Below are positions 9,637 through 19,501 of a stretch of DNA of 64,000 nt, one piece after another (position 1 is the stretch's first letter; every line of letters starts with the position of its first letter). Origin of the DNA: Neopusillimonas aromaticivorans. Lineage in GTDB: Bacteria; Pseudomonadota; Gammaproteobacteria; Burkholderiales; Burkholderiaceae_B. The translations under genes and the position numbers were made by a program. The stretch is from contig NZ_CP128233.1 of NCBI RefSeq assembly GCF_030344915.1, positions 1,736,001-1,800,000 on the forward strand, given 5' to 3'. The notes under the pieces were generated by a model. That model had not been told where the DNA came from and did no database searches. It saw only the letters and a program-made list of their open reading frames with translations.

Positions 9637-10136
9637 ATGGCTAAAAAATCTGAAGTGATCTGGCACGAGGTACGGAAATCAGCCCTGCATGGAAACGGTG
9701 TCTTTGCCGCGCGTGACATCCCTGAAGGGACCTGCATTTTCGAATACCTGGGCGAACGCATTTCGCCCGAAGAGGCGGATGCCCGTCACCCGACCAACCC
9801 CGACGATCCGTTTCATACCTTCTTTTTTCCACCAGTGGCGGATTGGTGATTGACGGCGGCGTGGATGGCAATGATGCGCGCTGGATCAACCATGCCTGTG
9901 CGCCCAATTGCGAAGCCCAGGAAAATGCCAAGGGTACGCGTGTTTTCATCGTGGCCCTGCGCGATATCAAGCGCGGTGAGGAACTGTTCTACGATTATGG
10001 CCTGGTGCTTGAGGGGCGTCGGACCAAAAAACGCCAGCAGGAATACCAGTGCCTGTGCGGTCATGACACCTGCCGGGGCACCATGCTGTCGATGAAGCGC
10101 CGCAAAGCGCCGTCTGGTTATGCGAAAGGCGTTTAA
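9637..10136 (+). CDS. SET-domain protein-lysine methyltransferase
   Basis: A compact protein of about 166 residues consists almost only of a SET domain. The N-terminus has SALHGNGVFAARDIPEGT. The cofactor and active-site motifs are RWINHACAPNCE (NHxCxPNC) and GEELFYDYGL. A post-SET zinc motif CLCGHDTCRGTM closes the domain, and a basic tail follows. Such proteins use S-adenosylmethionine to methylate lysines. Bacterial targets are mostly unknown, though DNA-associated proteins have been proposed. One break lies in the T6 run at 9823-9828; adding a T restores FHTFFFSTSGGLVIDGG. The start is ATG at 9637, or GTG at 9628 overlapping uvrA. Transcription with uvrA is likely. Confidence 0.85.
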
Positions 10137-10184
10137 CACTTATAGTCAGCAGACATTATCCGGATAGTTTCGCCAGCTTTAAAC

Positions 10185-10259
10185 TGACCCCTGTTTTTTC
10201 AGTGCAGGCCATTTGCCGGCACGTTTTAATGGGCCGCAGTGCGGCCAAGACAGGGGTCA
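10185..10259. repeat. Nested inverted repeats upstream of the acyl-CoA synthetase
   Basis: TGACCCCTGT (10185-10194) is matched by a perfect inverted copy ACAGGGGTCA (10250-10259), five bases before the ATG. Inside lies a second hairpin, GGCCGC AGT GCGGCC (10232-10246). The outer arm overlaps the ribosome-binding region, so the structure could affect translation or be a small mobile palindromic repeat. No protein is encoded inside it. Confidence 0.55.
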
Positions 10260-10263
10260 CCAT

Positions 10264-11911
10264 ATGCAGCCTTGGCAAACGGCGCTTACCTTCGGCGATG
10301 TGCTCGATGCCCATGTGCGCCAGCGTCCTGAAAAACTGGCGCTGGCCGGTGTTAACGGTCAAACCGTCACCTTTGGCCAGATGAATCAGCGGATCAATCG
10401 CCTGTATCATGGCCTGAGTGCCCGTGGTGTGCAAACGGGTGACCGTGTCGCTATCTTGTCGTACAACCGGCCCGAGTATCTCGAAGTTTTCGGGTTGTCC
10501 AAAGCCGGTCTGATCATTGTGCCGCTGAACTGGCGGCTGGCGGCTGCTGAACTGTTGCGCCTGTTGTCGCATAGTGGCGCCCGGGTTCTGCTGGCTGAGG
10601 CGTCGTTTGTGCCCCTGGTCGAAACGTTGCGCGAGCAGCTTCCGGGGCTTGAGGTGCTGGTGGTGCTTGATGACGGGACCGGTACGTCTGACTTGTCTCA
10701 GACTGTGGAAGCGGCAGAGACGTCGGGGGCACCAGAATCTGCCGCAGCGCCTGCGCTTTCTGTGCTCACCGGTTGGCTGCCCTATGAATCCCTGGCGGCC
10801 CGGGGCGATGATGCCGAACCCCCGTTCGTGCCAGGCCATACGATGTGCTGTGTATCGTCTATACCAGTGGCACCACGGGAGCCCCCAAGGGCGTAAAAAT
10901 CACGCACCAGGGGCGCTGGACAACTGCCGCACCAGTGCCGGTGAGTTGCTGGGCCTGCGTGAAGATGACCATGCCCTGGCGGTCTTGCCGTTGTTTCATG
11001 TGGGCGGCATGTGGTACCACCTGTTCCCCAGTTTTGCGACAGGCTGTTCCAATTTCCTGATGCCGCAGTTTGACCCCGCTGTGCTGCTTCAGGCCCTTCA
11101 AGACCAGAAAATCACGAATGTGCATCTGGTGCCGACGATGGTGGGCGCGCTGATCCATCATCCCGGTATTGATGGCTTTGACCTGAGCCACCTGCGCCTG
11201 ATCATGTATGCGGCGTCCAGCATGCCGGCAGAGTTGTTGCGTCGAGCCATGCTGATGTTTCCGCAGTGCAGCTTTGCCCAAGGTTATGGGTCAACCGAGG
11301 CCGGTACGGTTACGGGCCTGTTCCCCGCCGATCATGTGCTGGCCGGACAGTCTGGTCAGCAGCATTTGCTGGTGTCGTGCGGTCATGCGCTGCAGGGGCG
11401 TGAAATCCGCATCCTGGATGCTGACCATAATGATGTGGCCGTGGGCGGGATTGGTGAGCTTGTGGTGCGAAGCCCGGGGGTGATGGCCGGGTACTGGAAT
11501 GATGATGACCTGACCAAAACCGTGCAAACCGACGGGTGGGTGCGCACCGGCGACCTGGCCCGTTGCGATGATCAGGGCTACTACTACATTGTGGATCGCA
11601 AGAACGACATGATCATCACGGGCGGTGAAAACGTTTACCCTACCGAGGTCGAGTCGTGTTTATATGCCGATCCCCGGGTGCTTGAGGCGGCAGTTTTCGG
11701 GGTGCCCGACCCCAAGTGGGTTGAGCGCGTGGTGGCGGCGGTGGTGCTTAAACCCGGTGAAACTGCTACGGCCAAGGACATTGTCGATCGCCTGCGCCGG
11801 CATCTGGCGGCGTACAAATGCCCCAAAGACATTTATTTTGTGGCCGACCTGCCCAAGAGCGGGGCCGGCAAGGTGTTGCGCAAAATGCTGCGCGACCGGT
11901 TCGGCGGGTAG
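10264..11911 (+). CDS. Fatty-acid / long-chain acyl-CoA synthetase, AMP-binding family
   Basis: An ANL-superfamily ligase of about 550 residues. The N-terminus has LTFGDVLDAHVRQRPEKLAL, the P-loop is VYTSGTTGAPKGV, and A5-type GYGSTEAGT is present. The C-terminal hinge has GWVRTGDLARCDDQGYYYIV and the catalytic lysine region is LPKSGAGKVLRK. It would form an acyl-AMP and then an acyl-CoA; the acid substrate is unknown. Two breaks occur, near 10842 and in the G4 run at 10910-10913, where one more G gives HQGALDNCRTSAGELL. It stands alone, with the catabolic NADH/flavin genes far upstream. The start at 10264 has AGGGGT at -12 within the inverted repeat. Confidence 0.85.
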
Positions 11912-11921
11912 CGTGCCCAGT

Positions 11922-11953
11922 AGTTGTATCGGCCATGTTTGGCCGGTACAACT
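11922..11953. terminator. Bidirectional hairpin between convergent genes
   Basis: AGTTGTATCGGCCA (11922-11935) and TGGCCGGTACAACT (11940-11953) form a 14-bp stem with one mismatch and a 4-base loop, flanked by TTTAA on the right. It sits between the ends of the acyl-CoA synthetase and amn genes and can serve both transcripts. Confidence 0.65.
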
Positions 11954-11989
11954 TTAATCGGTACAACCGCATTTGGTGCCAGCCCTGAT

Positions 11990-13492
11990 TTATTTGAACG
12001 CGGTTTCAATAAAGCTGCGCAGCTTGCGTGAATGCAACCGTTCGAAGGGCATTTCACGCAGTTGCTCCAGCGCCCGGATGCCGATTTTCAGGTGCTGACC
12101 CACCTGGGTACGATAGAACTCGCTGGCCATGCCAGGCAGTTTCAGTTCGCCATGCAGGGGTTTGTCGGACACGCACAACAAGGTGCCATAAGGCACCCGG
12201 AAGCGGAAACCGTTGGCGGCAATGGTGGCCGATTCCATGTCCAGGGCAATGGCACGCGATTGCGACAGCCCGCGTACCGGTTCGTTGTCATCGCGCAGTT
12301 CCCAGTTGCGGTTGTCCGTGGTGGCCACGGTGCCGGTACGCATGATGCGTTTCAGTTCCCACCCTGAAAGCCCCGCTACTTCAGCCACGGCCTCTTCCAG
12401 GGCAACCTGGATTTCAGCCAGCGGCGGCACGGGGACCCAGGTGGGCAGGTCGTCATCCAGCACGTGGTCTTGCCTTACGTAACCGTGTGCCAGCACGTAG
12501 TCCCCCAAACGCTGTGTCGTGCGCAAACCGGCGCAATGCCCCAGCATGATCCAGGCCGATGATCGCAGTACGGCCACATGGTCGGTAATGGTTTTGGCAT
12601 TGGACGGACCTACCCCGATATTGATCAGGGTAATGCCGGTATTGCCCTCGCGCAGCAGGTGGTAGGACGGCATTTGGGGCATGCGGGCGGGGGTGTGCCG
12701 ACGGGTTGGGCATTTGGCCCTGCCGGGGTCATGACATTGCCGGGCTCAACCAGGGCTGTGTAGCCCCTTCGCCGCGGGCCAGCATGTCTTTGGCCCAGGC
12801 GCAGAACTCGTCAATATAGAACTGGTAATTGGTGAACAGCACGTAGCTTTGAAAATGCTGTGGCCGGGTGGCCGTGTAGTGCTGCAGCCGGTGCAGCGAA
12901 TAGTCAATGCGCGGTGCCGTGAACGGCGCCAGGGTTCGGGGGTGCCACGGTGGCCGCGCCAGGTGCCATTGACAATAGCGTCATCGGTGATGGCCAGGTC
13001 GGGGACGTCAAAATGGTCGCGCAGCTCGCCACCCACTGAATCGGCGTAGACCCCTTCCACGTAATAGCCTTCGGGGAAGGCAAAATGCAGCGGTATGGGC
13101 ACATCGGACTCGCCGATTTCGACGCCGACGCCGTGGTTTTTGAGCAGCAGATGAATCTGTTCGCACAGGTAACGTTCGAACAGATGCGGCTGGGTAATGG
13201 TGGTCATGTAGGTGCCGGGCTCGACCACATAGCCATACGACAGGCGGCTGTCGATGGGCTGGTAGGTGCTGACCTTGATGCGGATGGCCGGATAGCAGGC
13301 GCGTACTCGCTGACCGTCGTGCAGTTCACCTTTGGCGTAGTCTTTGAAACCCTCACGAATGTAGGCCGTATTGCGTTCGTAAATTTCAATCAGGCGAGCA
13401 ACGGCTGCAGACGCATCTTCAAACGTACTGAAGGGGATGAGCGGCGGCGTGACCAGCGAGGCCACAGCGCCCGCGCCAGAAAATCGGGACAT
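11990..13492 (-). CDS. amn: AMP nucleosidase
   Basis: About 500 residues. The N-terminal half has the regulatory domain (IDSRLSYGYVVEPGTYMTT ... FERYLCEQIHLLLKNHGV). The C-terminal half is a purine-phosphorylase-like domain with ITLINIGVGPSNAKTITDH and the substrate segment IALDMESATIAANGFRF. The enzyme cleaves AMP to adenine and ribose 5-phosphate. The frame changes twice between about 12950 and 12690 (after GTWRGHRGT, and again before MPQMPSYHLLREGNTG), with coding continuing in another frame in between, so I treat it as one intact gene. It lies 8 bases downstream of phhB on the same strand, so they probably form an operon. Confidence 0.88.
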
Positions 13493-13500
13493 AAGAACTC

Positions 13501-13788
13501 CTAGATCAACTGATCCATGAAACAGGCCAGGGCGACGTCAAGATCGGTCACGCCCTTGGCATCGTGGGTGGTCAACGTTACGTTGACGCGGTTGTAGATA
13601 TTGGTCCACTCGGGGTGATGGTTCAGGTGTTCGGCTTGCAAGGCCACCTGGGTCATGAACCCGAAGGCGTCATTGAAGCTTCTGAACACGTATTCTTTCT
13701 GGATGGCATCCCGCCCCGTTGTTGCCGTCCAGCCATCCAACAGTAGCAGGGCCGAAACCGCCCCGATCAGTTTAGGTTGACGAGCCAT
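13501..13788 (-). CDS. phhB: Pterin-4a-carbinolamine dehydratase family protein
   Basis: The 95-residue protein contains the PCD/DCoH signature EHLNHHPEWTNIYNRVNVTL followed by TTHDAKGVTDLD. Dehydratases of this family recycle the pterin cofactor of phenylalanine hydroxylase; no phhA is in the window, so the role may be moonlighting or in trans. I choose ATG at 13788 (MARQPKLIGA) because AAGGGGG precedes it closely; an upstream ATG at 13812 would add eight residues. It is intact in one frame and leads the amn gene. Confidence 0.88.
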   Translation of the reverse strand: MARQPKLIGAVSALLLLDGWTATTGRDAIQKEYVFRSFNDAFGFMTQVALQAEHLNHHPEWTNIYNRVNVTLTTHDAKGVTDLDVALACFMDQLI

Positions 13789-13958
13789 GACACCCCCTTG
13801 AAATGTGGTCATGCGGTTAACACACTAAACAACTATTTGTTCAAGATGATTTAACCGGCATCGTATTGAGCCTGTGCAGGCAACACGCCATACTATACGT
13901 TGATCGTATTCCAAAAACTTTACTGGCCATTTTGCCAATGCCAGATTCAGGGGGCGTC

Positions 13959-16118
13959 ATGACACAACGAAAAACAGCCGGTCAGCTTCAGGTCGATACC
14001 TTGCTGCATGACTTCATTGAAAACGAAGCGCTGCCCGGCAGCGGGATCGGTTCGGCGGCATTCTGGGCGGGTTTTGACGCCATTGTTCATGACCTGGCGC
14101 CTGAAAACAAAGCCCTGCTGGCTGAACGTGACCGCTTGCAAGCTGAAATGGATGCCTGGCACCGGGCCAACCCGGGCCCGATTCGCGATATGGCGGCCTA
14201 CAAGGCGTTTCTGCAGAACATCGGCTACCTTCAACAGGCGCCCGATACGGTGCACGTGAATACGCAGAACATTGATGTTGAGTTTTCCGACCAGGCAGGG
14301 CCGCAGTTGGTTGTGCCGATCACCAATGCCCGCTACGCCCTGAACGCGGCCAATGCGCGTTGGGGCAGTTTGTATGACGCCCTGTACGGCACCGATGCCA
14401 TTTCCGAAGACGATGGCGCAACCCGGGCAGGGGGCTACAACCCGGTGCGGGGCAACAAGGTCATCCAGTTCGGGCGGCAGTTTCTGGATGACGCTGTGCC
14501 GTTGGCACAGGGGTCACATGCCGATGCGGTGGCGTACCGTGTTGCGCACGGTGCGTTGCAGGTCGAACTGGCGGGTGGCCCGATAACGGGTTTGAAGAAC
14601 CCGGCGGCTTTGCTGGGGTATCGCGGCAACCCCGCCGCACCCGAAGCCCTGGTGTTCCGCCACAACGGGCTGCATTTCGAACTGCAAATTGACGCCTCTC
14701 ACCCCATCGGGGCGCAAGACCGTGCGGGTGTCAAAGACATTCTCATGGAAGCGGCCCTGACCACCATCATGGACTGCGAAGACTCGGTCGCCACAGTCGA
14801 CGCCGAAGACAAGGTGTTGGCCTATCGTAACTGGCTCGGGCTCATGACGGGCACGCTGTCTGAAAACGTGTCGAAGGGTGGTAAAACGTTTGCCCGTACC
14901 TTGAATCCTGATCGCGAATACACCGATCTGGCGGGCAACATCCAGACGCTGGGCGGGCGGTCAATGATGCTGATACGCAATGTGGGCCATTTGATGACCA
15001 ACCCGGCCATCCTTGATAAAAACGGTAACGAAGTGCCCGAGGGCATCATGGATGCGGTGGTCACGTCGCTGATTGCACTGCGTGACCTGCAGCGCAAGGC
15101 CAATTCCCGCAAAGGTTCGGTGTATATCGTCAAACCCAAAATGCATGGCCCTGCCGAAGTGGCCTTTACCGGCACGTTGTTTGCCCGCGTCGAACAACTG
15201 CTGGGCATGGCCCCCAATACCCTGAAAATGGGCATCATGGACGAAGAGCGCCGCACCAGCGTTAATCTTAAAGCGTGTATTGCTCAGGCGGCCGAGCGCG
15301 TGGCGTTCATCAATACCGGTTTTCTTGACCGCACCGGCGATGAAATGCATACCGCCATGGAAGCCGGCCCGATGATTCGCAAGGGCGACATGAAACGCAC
15401 CGACTGGATCGACGCCTACGAGCGCAACAACGTGCAGGTTGGTTTGGCCTGTGGCTTGCGGGGGCGCGCCCAGATCGGTAAAGGCATGTGGGCCATGCCC
15501 GACCTGATGGCCGATATGCTGGTGCAGAAAATCGGCCAGCTCAAGGCCGGCGGCAATACGGCCTGGGTGCCGTCACCCACGGCGGCAACCTTGCATGCCC
15601 TGCATTACCACCAGGTGGATGTCCAGGAAATCCAGCGTGGCATGGAAGGCAAAACCGAAGCTTTGCTCGACAAAATCCTGACGGTACCCGTGGCCTCCAG
15701 TCCGAATTGGTCCGACGCCGAAAAGCAGCAGGAGCTCGACAACAACGCCCAGGGCATTCTGGGGTACGTGGTGCGCTGGGTTGACCAGGGCGTGGGGTGT
15801 TCAAAAGTGCCCGACATCCACAATGTGGGCCTGATGGAAGACCGTGCCACCCTGCGCATTTCCAGCCAGCACATTGCCAACTGGCTGCGCCACGGGGTGG
15901 TGACAAAAGATCAGGTCATGGAAACCCTGAAGCGCATGGCCGCGGTGGTTGACGGCCAGAACCAGGGTGACCCGCTGTACAAACCGATGGCCGGCCGCTT
16001 TGAAACTTCGGTGGCGTTCAAGGCTGCCTGCGACCTGGTGTTCAAGGGGCTTGAGCAGCCCAATGGCTACACCGAACCGCTGTTGCACCATTGGCGGCAG
16101 GTGGCCAAAAAGGGCTGA
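13959..16118 (+). CDS. glcB: Malate synthase G
   Basis: The 719-residue length matches the G isoform (about 720). Visible active-site regions are the metal-binding TTIMDCEDSVATVDAEDK, the arginine-containing TLNPDREYTDL, and the catalytic aspartate segment VGCSKVPDIHNVGLMEDRA. It condenses glyoxylate with acetyl-CoA to malate and feeds C2 carbon into the TCA cycle. The ATG at 13959 (MTQRKTAGQLQV) starts where family homology starts; the frame stays open 31 codons further upstream, but that part looks non-homologous. A strong terminator follows. No glycolate oxidase genes are adjacent. Confidence 0.95.
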   Translation: MTQRKTAGQLQVDTLLHDFIENEALPGSGIGSAAFWAGFDAIVHDLAPENKALLAERDRLQAEMDAWHRANPGPIRDMAAYKAFLQNIGYLQQAPDTVHVNTQNIDVEFSDQAGPQLVVPITNARYALNAANARWGSLYDALYGTDAISEDDGATRAGGYNPVRGNKVIQFGRQFLDDAVPLAQGSHADAVAYRVAHGALQVELAGGPITGLKNPAALLGYRGNPAAPEALVFRHNGLHFELQIDASHPIGAQDRAGVKDILMEAALTTIMDCEDSVATVDAEDKVLAYRNWLGLMTGTLSENVSKGGKTFARTLNPDREYTDLAGNIQTLGGRSMMLIRNVGHLMTNPAILDKNGNEVPEGIMDAVVTSLIALRDLQRKANSRKGSVYIVKPKMHGPAEVAFTGTLFARVEQLLGMAPNTLKMGIMDEERRTSVNLKACIAQAAERVAFINTGFLDRTGDEMHTAMEAGPMIRKGDMKRTDWIDAYERNNVQVGLACGLRGRAQIGKGMWAMPDLMADMLVQKIGQLKAGGNTAWVPSPTAATLHALHYHQVDVQEIQRGMEGKTEALLDKILTVPVASSPNWSDAEKQQELDNNAQGILGYVVRWVDQGVGCSKVPDIHNVGLMEDRATLRISSQHIANWLRHGVVTKDQVMETLKRMAAVVDGQNQGDPLYKPMAGRFETSVAFKAACDLVFKGLEQPNGYTEPLLHHWRQVAKKG

Positions 16119-16137
16119 TCCATTTTCGCCCTTGATG

Positions 16138-16171
16138 TTAAAAAGGCAGCGTTCTGGCGCTGCCTTTTTAA
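16138..16171. terminator. Strong bidirectional rho-independent terminator
   Basis: A perfect 14-bp inverted repeat TTAAAAAGGCAGCG / CGCTGCCTTTTTAA surrounds a 6-base loop, with T-rich tails on both strands. It lies between the convergent glcB and argD-like genes and should stop both. Confidence 0.92.
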
Positions 16172-16189
16172 CGTAACGCGGCCTTCTTG

Positions 16190-17378
16190 TTAACCGCGGA
16201 CCTGGCCCACGATCTCGTCCAGCCACATCAGCAGCAGGTCGATTTCTTCGGCAGAGATATTCAGGGCCGGCATGAAGCGCAGCAGGTCGGGGCGGGGGCA
16301 TTGAGCAGCAGGCCTTCGGGGGCGCGGTCACGGGCGGCGGCGACGATGGCCCCGCCGTCGGGTTTGCCCAGCTTCAGGGCGCGCAGCAAGCCGACACCGC
16401 GCTCGCCGTCCATGCCCCACTTGGCCGACAACGCCAGCAGGCCTTCCGACAGTTGTTGGGCACGGGCGTTGGCCGCTGCCATGAAGTCCGGGCTGCTGAC
16501 TTCGTCAAAGACGGCAATGCCGGCGGCCGCCATAAGCGGGTTGCCGTTGTAGGTGCCGCCCTGGTCACCGTGCTCGAAACAGGACACGGCTTCGCGTGCG
16601 CACAGCGCGGCCAGCGGCACACCGCTGCCAATGCCTTTGGCCAGTGTCATGATGTCGGGCTCGATGTTTGAATGCTGGTAGGCAAACAGCTTGCCGGTGC
16701 GACCCATGCCGGTCTGCACCTCGTCGACAATCAGCAGCATGCCGTGTTCGCGGGTTAGCGCGCGCAGTGCTTGCATGAATTCAACGGTGGCAGGAATGAC
16801 GCCGGCCTCACCCTGCACAGGTTCGAGCATGACGGCAACGGTTTTGTCGTCGATCAGGGCGCGTACCGATTCAATATCGTTCAGTTCGGCTTTGGGGAAA
16901 CCGTCGACCTGGGGGCAAACAAGGTGTCCCAGCCGGGTTTGCCTGACGCCGACATGGTCGCCAGCGTGCGGCCGTGGAAACCATGATTGAACGTGATGAT
17001 TTTGTAGGCACCGTTGCGATTGAGCTGGCCCCATTTGCGGGCCAGCTTGATGGCACCTTCATTGGCTTCGGCACCGCTGTTGGCAAAGAACACGCGATCA
17101 AAACATGAGGCCCCGGTGATGCGCTTGGCCAGGTCCATGGAGGGCTGGTTATAAAACGCAGGTGAAGGGTTGATGAGCGTCGAGGCTTGTTTGTTCAGTG
17201 CAGCGACGACCGACGGCGGGCAGTGGCCCAGGCAATTGACAGCCCAGCCTTGCAGGATATCGAGGTAGCGTTTGCCGTTATGGTCTTCAAGCCAGGAACC
17301 CTGACCACGAACAAAGACCAGCTCGGGCCGTGCGGTGATTTCCATAAGGGCGTGAACGCCCGACTGATCGAATTGCAT
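16190..17378 (-). CDS. argD: Acetylornithine-type class III aminotransferase
   Basis: A PLP enzyme of about 396 residues. It shows GWAVNCLGHCPPSVVAAL, the phosphate-binding FFANSGAEANEGAIKLAR, the cofactor aspartate in LLIVDEVQTGMGRTG, the Schiff-base lysine in IMTLAKGIGSGVPLAAL, and GTYNGNPLMAAA. The family transfers the amino group between N-acetylornithine (or related omega-amines) and 2-oxoglutarate. Two breaks occur: near 16910 after LFAPR, and in the G5 run at 16294-16298, where one more base restores NAPRPDLLRFMPALNISAEE. The start is the ATG at 17378 (MQFDQSGVHALMEI). It is divergent from the amidase gene with about 200 bases between. Confidence 0.85.
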
Positions 17379-17582
17379 AGTGACATCCTGGGAAATAAGG
17401 GGCTGGGCAGCAGGGCTGCACAAAAGTTCAATTTTAACGTACCGCGCCAGGGCGATTGTTACATTTTTTGGGTGGATTGCTGTGGTTTATAAGTGATCCG
17501 GTTCGCTAGGCCTGCACTTTGAACTGCCGCCCATGCATGAATGTGGCCATAATGCGCATAAACGAGAACGAGACGAGACATC

Positions 17583-19368
17583 ATGACAGACCACTCAACG
17601 GCATCTGCTGCCGTGCCGTTTGCTACGGACGAGCGCGGGCGTTTGCTCGCCACTTACCTTGCCGCCGCCGCAGATTTTTCGGGTTGCCCGACATTGACCG
17701 TGTGCCGGTCTGGGCAGGCCGCATGACCCCCAACCTTGACGATCTTGAGCGCCTGCTGGCGACTCCGGTTGCAACGCAGGATGACCCTGTCGGGTTGCCT
17801 GTTGGCGCTGATTGCTCCGGGCAGAACAGCCAGGGTGTGGGTCGTGACGTTTCTACGGTCTTTCCTGAAGGTTTGCTCCCGGGGCGGACGCACGCCGATA
17901 TGGTTTCCGCAGGGCCTGACGATCTTTCTGTCGAAACGGCACCGCTGGTGCGGCTGGCCCGGCGTATTGCCACGGGTGATCTTGACCCGGTTGCGCATGT
18001 GCAACGTCGTCTTGATGCCATCGCCGCCCGTCCTGAGTTGAACGCGTTCATTCACGTAGATGCCCAGGATGCACTGGCCAAGGCCCGGGCCTTGAAAGCG
18101 CAGATTGCGGCCGGAATGCCGGTTGGCCTGTTGGCGGGGACCGTCATGGCAGTCAAAGATTGCATTCCCGTCAAGGGGCTGCCGTATCAGGCGGGTTCGG
18201 CAGCCGTGCCGGTGCAGGTGGCGTCGGCCAGTGCGCTGGCCGTGCAACGCCTTGAGGCGGCAGGTGCCATTGTCATTGGCATGACCAACATGCATGAATT
18301 GTCTTATGGCGGCTTGTCGAACAATCCGCACTTCGGTGCGGTCGGTCATCCGCAGAACCCGGAATTTGTACCTGGGGGTCCAGTGGCGGTTCAGCGGTGG
18401 CGGTGGCTGCGGACATGGCCGATTTTGCCCTGGGTACCGATGCTGCCGGTTCGGTACGTATGCCGGCGGCCTTGTGCGGGTTGGTCGGGTTCAAGGCCAG
18501 CTACGACCGCGTGCCGCGCGACGGCGTTGTTCCGTTGACCTGGTCACTGGATCACATCGGGCCGTTGACACGCACCGTGGCTGATGCCGCTGTTGTGACG
18601 GCCATGATGGCCGGTGAGGGGGCGGCAGTACAGCAGGCTCTTACATCTAGCGCATCTTTGGCTTCGGCTGTCGCTGCTGGTGTGGTGGGTGCGGAACCTA
18701 TGGCCGGGGCTGCAACTTCGCCTCCTGCACGGGCCTTGACGGTGTTTTGCCCGGAAAATTATTTTGACCCTGTGCTCGAACCGGATGTGCGGGCGGTGTT
18801 TCAGCAAACGCTAGCGGTGCTTCAGTCTGCAGGTGTTCTGGTGCAGCAGGGCATTATCCCCGAGCTGGAGCTGGCACCGATGCTGCAGTATTTCACCATG
18901 GCGCCGGAAGCGGCGCAGGTTCACGATGCGCTTGCCTTGCAACACCCGGACCGCATCGGTGACGATGTCAGGGCGCGGCTTGAGGCGGGCCGCTTCATAC
19001 GGGCTGTGGATTACCTCAAGGCACAGCGGTTGCGCACCGCCCTGAAGCGCGCGCTGACGGCACCACTGCAGGCCGGTGCCCAGGTCATGGTAACCCCTAC
19101 GGTACTGACAGCCGCGTGCCGCGCCGATGCCGTAGTGCATCGTGCAGATCGGGCCGTTGCGGTTCGTACCGTATTGACGCGCCTGACCTATCCGTTCAAT
19201 CTTACGGGTATGCCCGCTATTTCAGTGCCGTGCGGTGTGAATGCCGCAGGTTTGCCAGTGGGGTTGCATATTGCGGGCCGGTGCGGCGATGACGCTACGG
19301 TGCTGGCGGTTGCCGCGCACATCGAGGCGGTGCTGGGGCAGGTCAGGAACGCGCATTTGGCGTCGTAG
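17583..19368 (+). CDS. Amidase-signature family hydrolase
   Basis: About 595 residues. The amidase catalytic Ser-Ser-Lys set is visible: the lysine in MAVKDCIPVKGLP, the glycine/serine-rich GGSSGGSAVAVAADM after repair, and the acyl-enzyme serine region ALGTDAAGSVRMPAALCG. Some relatives act on allophanate, aryl amides or Glu-tRNA; the substrate here is unknown. Two breaks are repaired by single bases: T5 at 17675-17679 gives ADFFGLPDIDRVPVWAG, and G5 at 18374-18378 gives FVPGGSSGGSA. The first 120 residues look like a separate N-terminal region with no strong match. An XdhC-like gene follows on the same strand after 133 bases. Confidence 0.83.
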
Positions 19369-19501
19369 TGTCTACGGAACGCGCTGGCGATACGTATCTT
19401 AATGGTCTGTCCAACCCTAAAACTAAAGAGCGATTTGTCGAATAATTAACGAGGGGCTTGTCCAATAATGAACGAACACCTTGTCCATCGGAATTCTGGT
19501 T

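Noticed and set aside
19400..19490. Three TGTCCA copies upstream of the XdhC-like gene as an operator
   Set aside because: The copies are short, irregularly spaced and could occur by chance; no matching regulator gene is adjacent.
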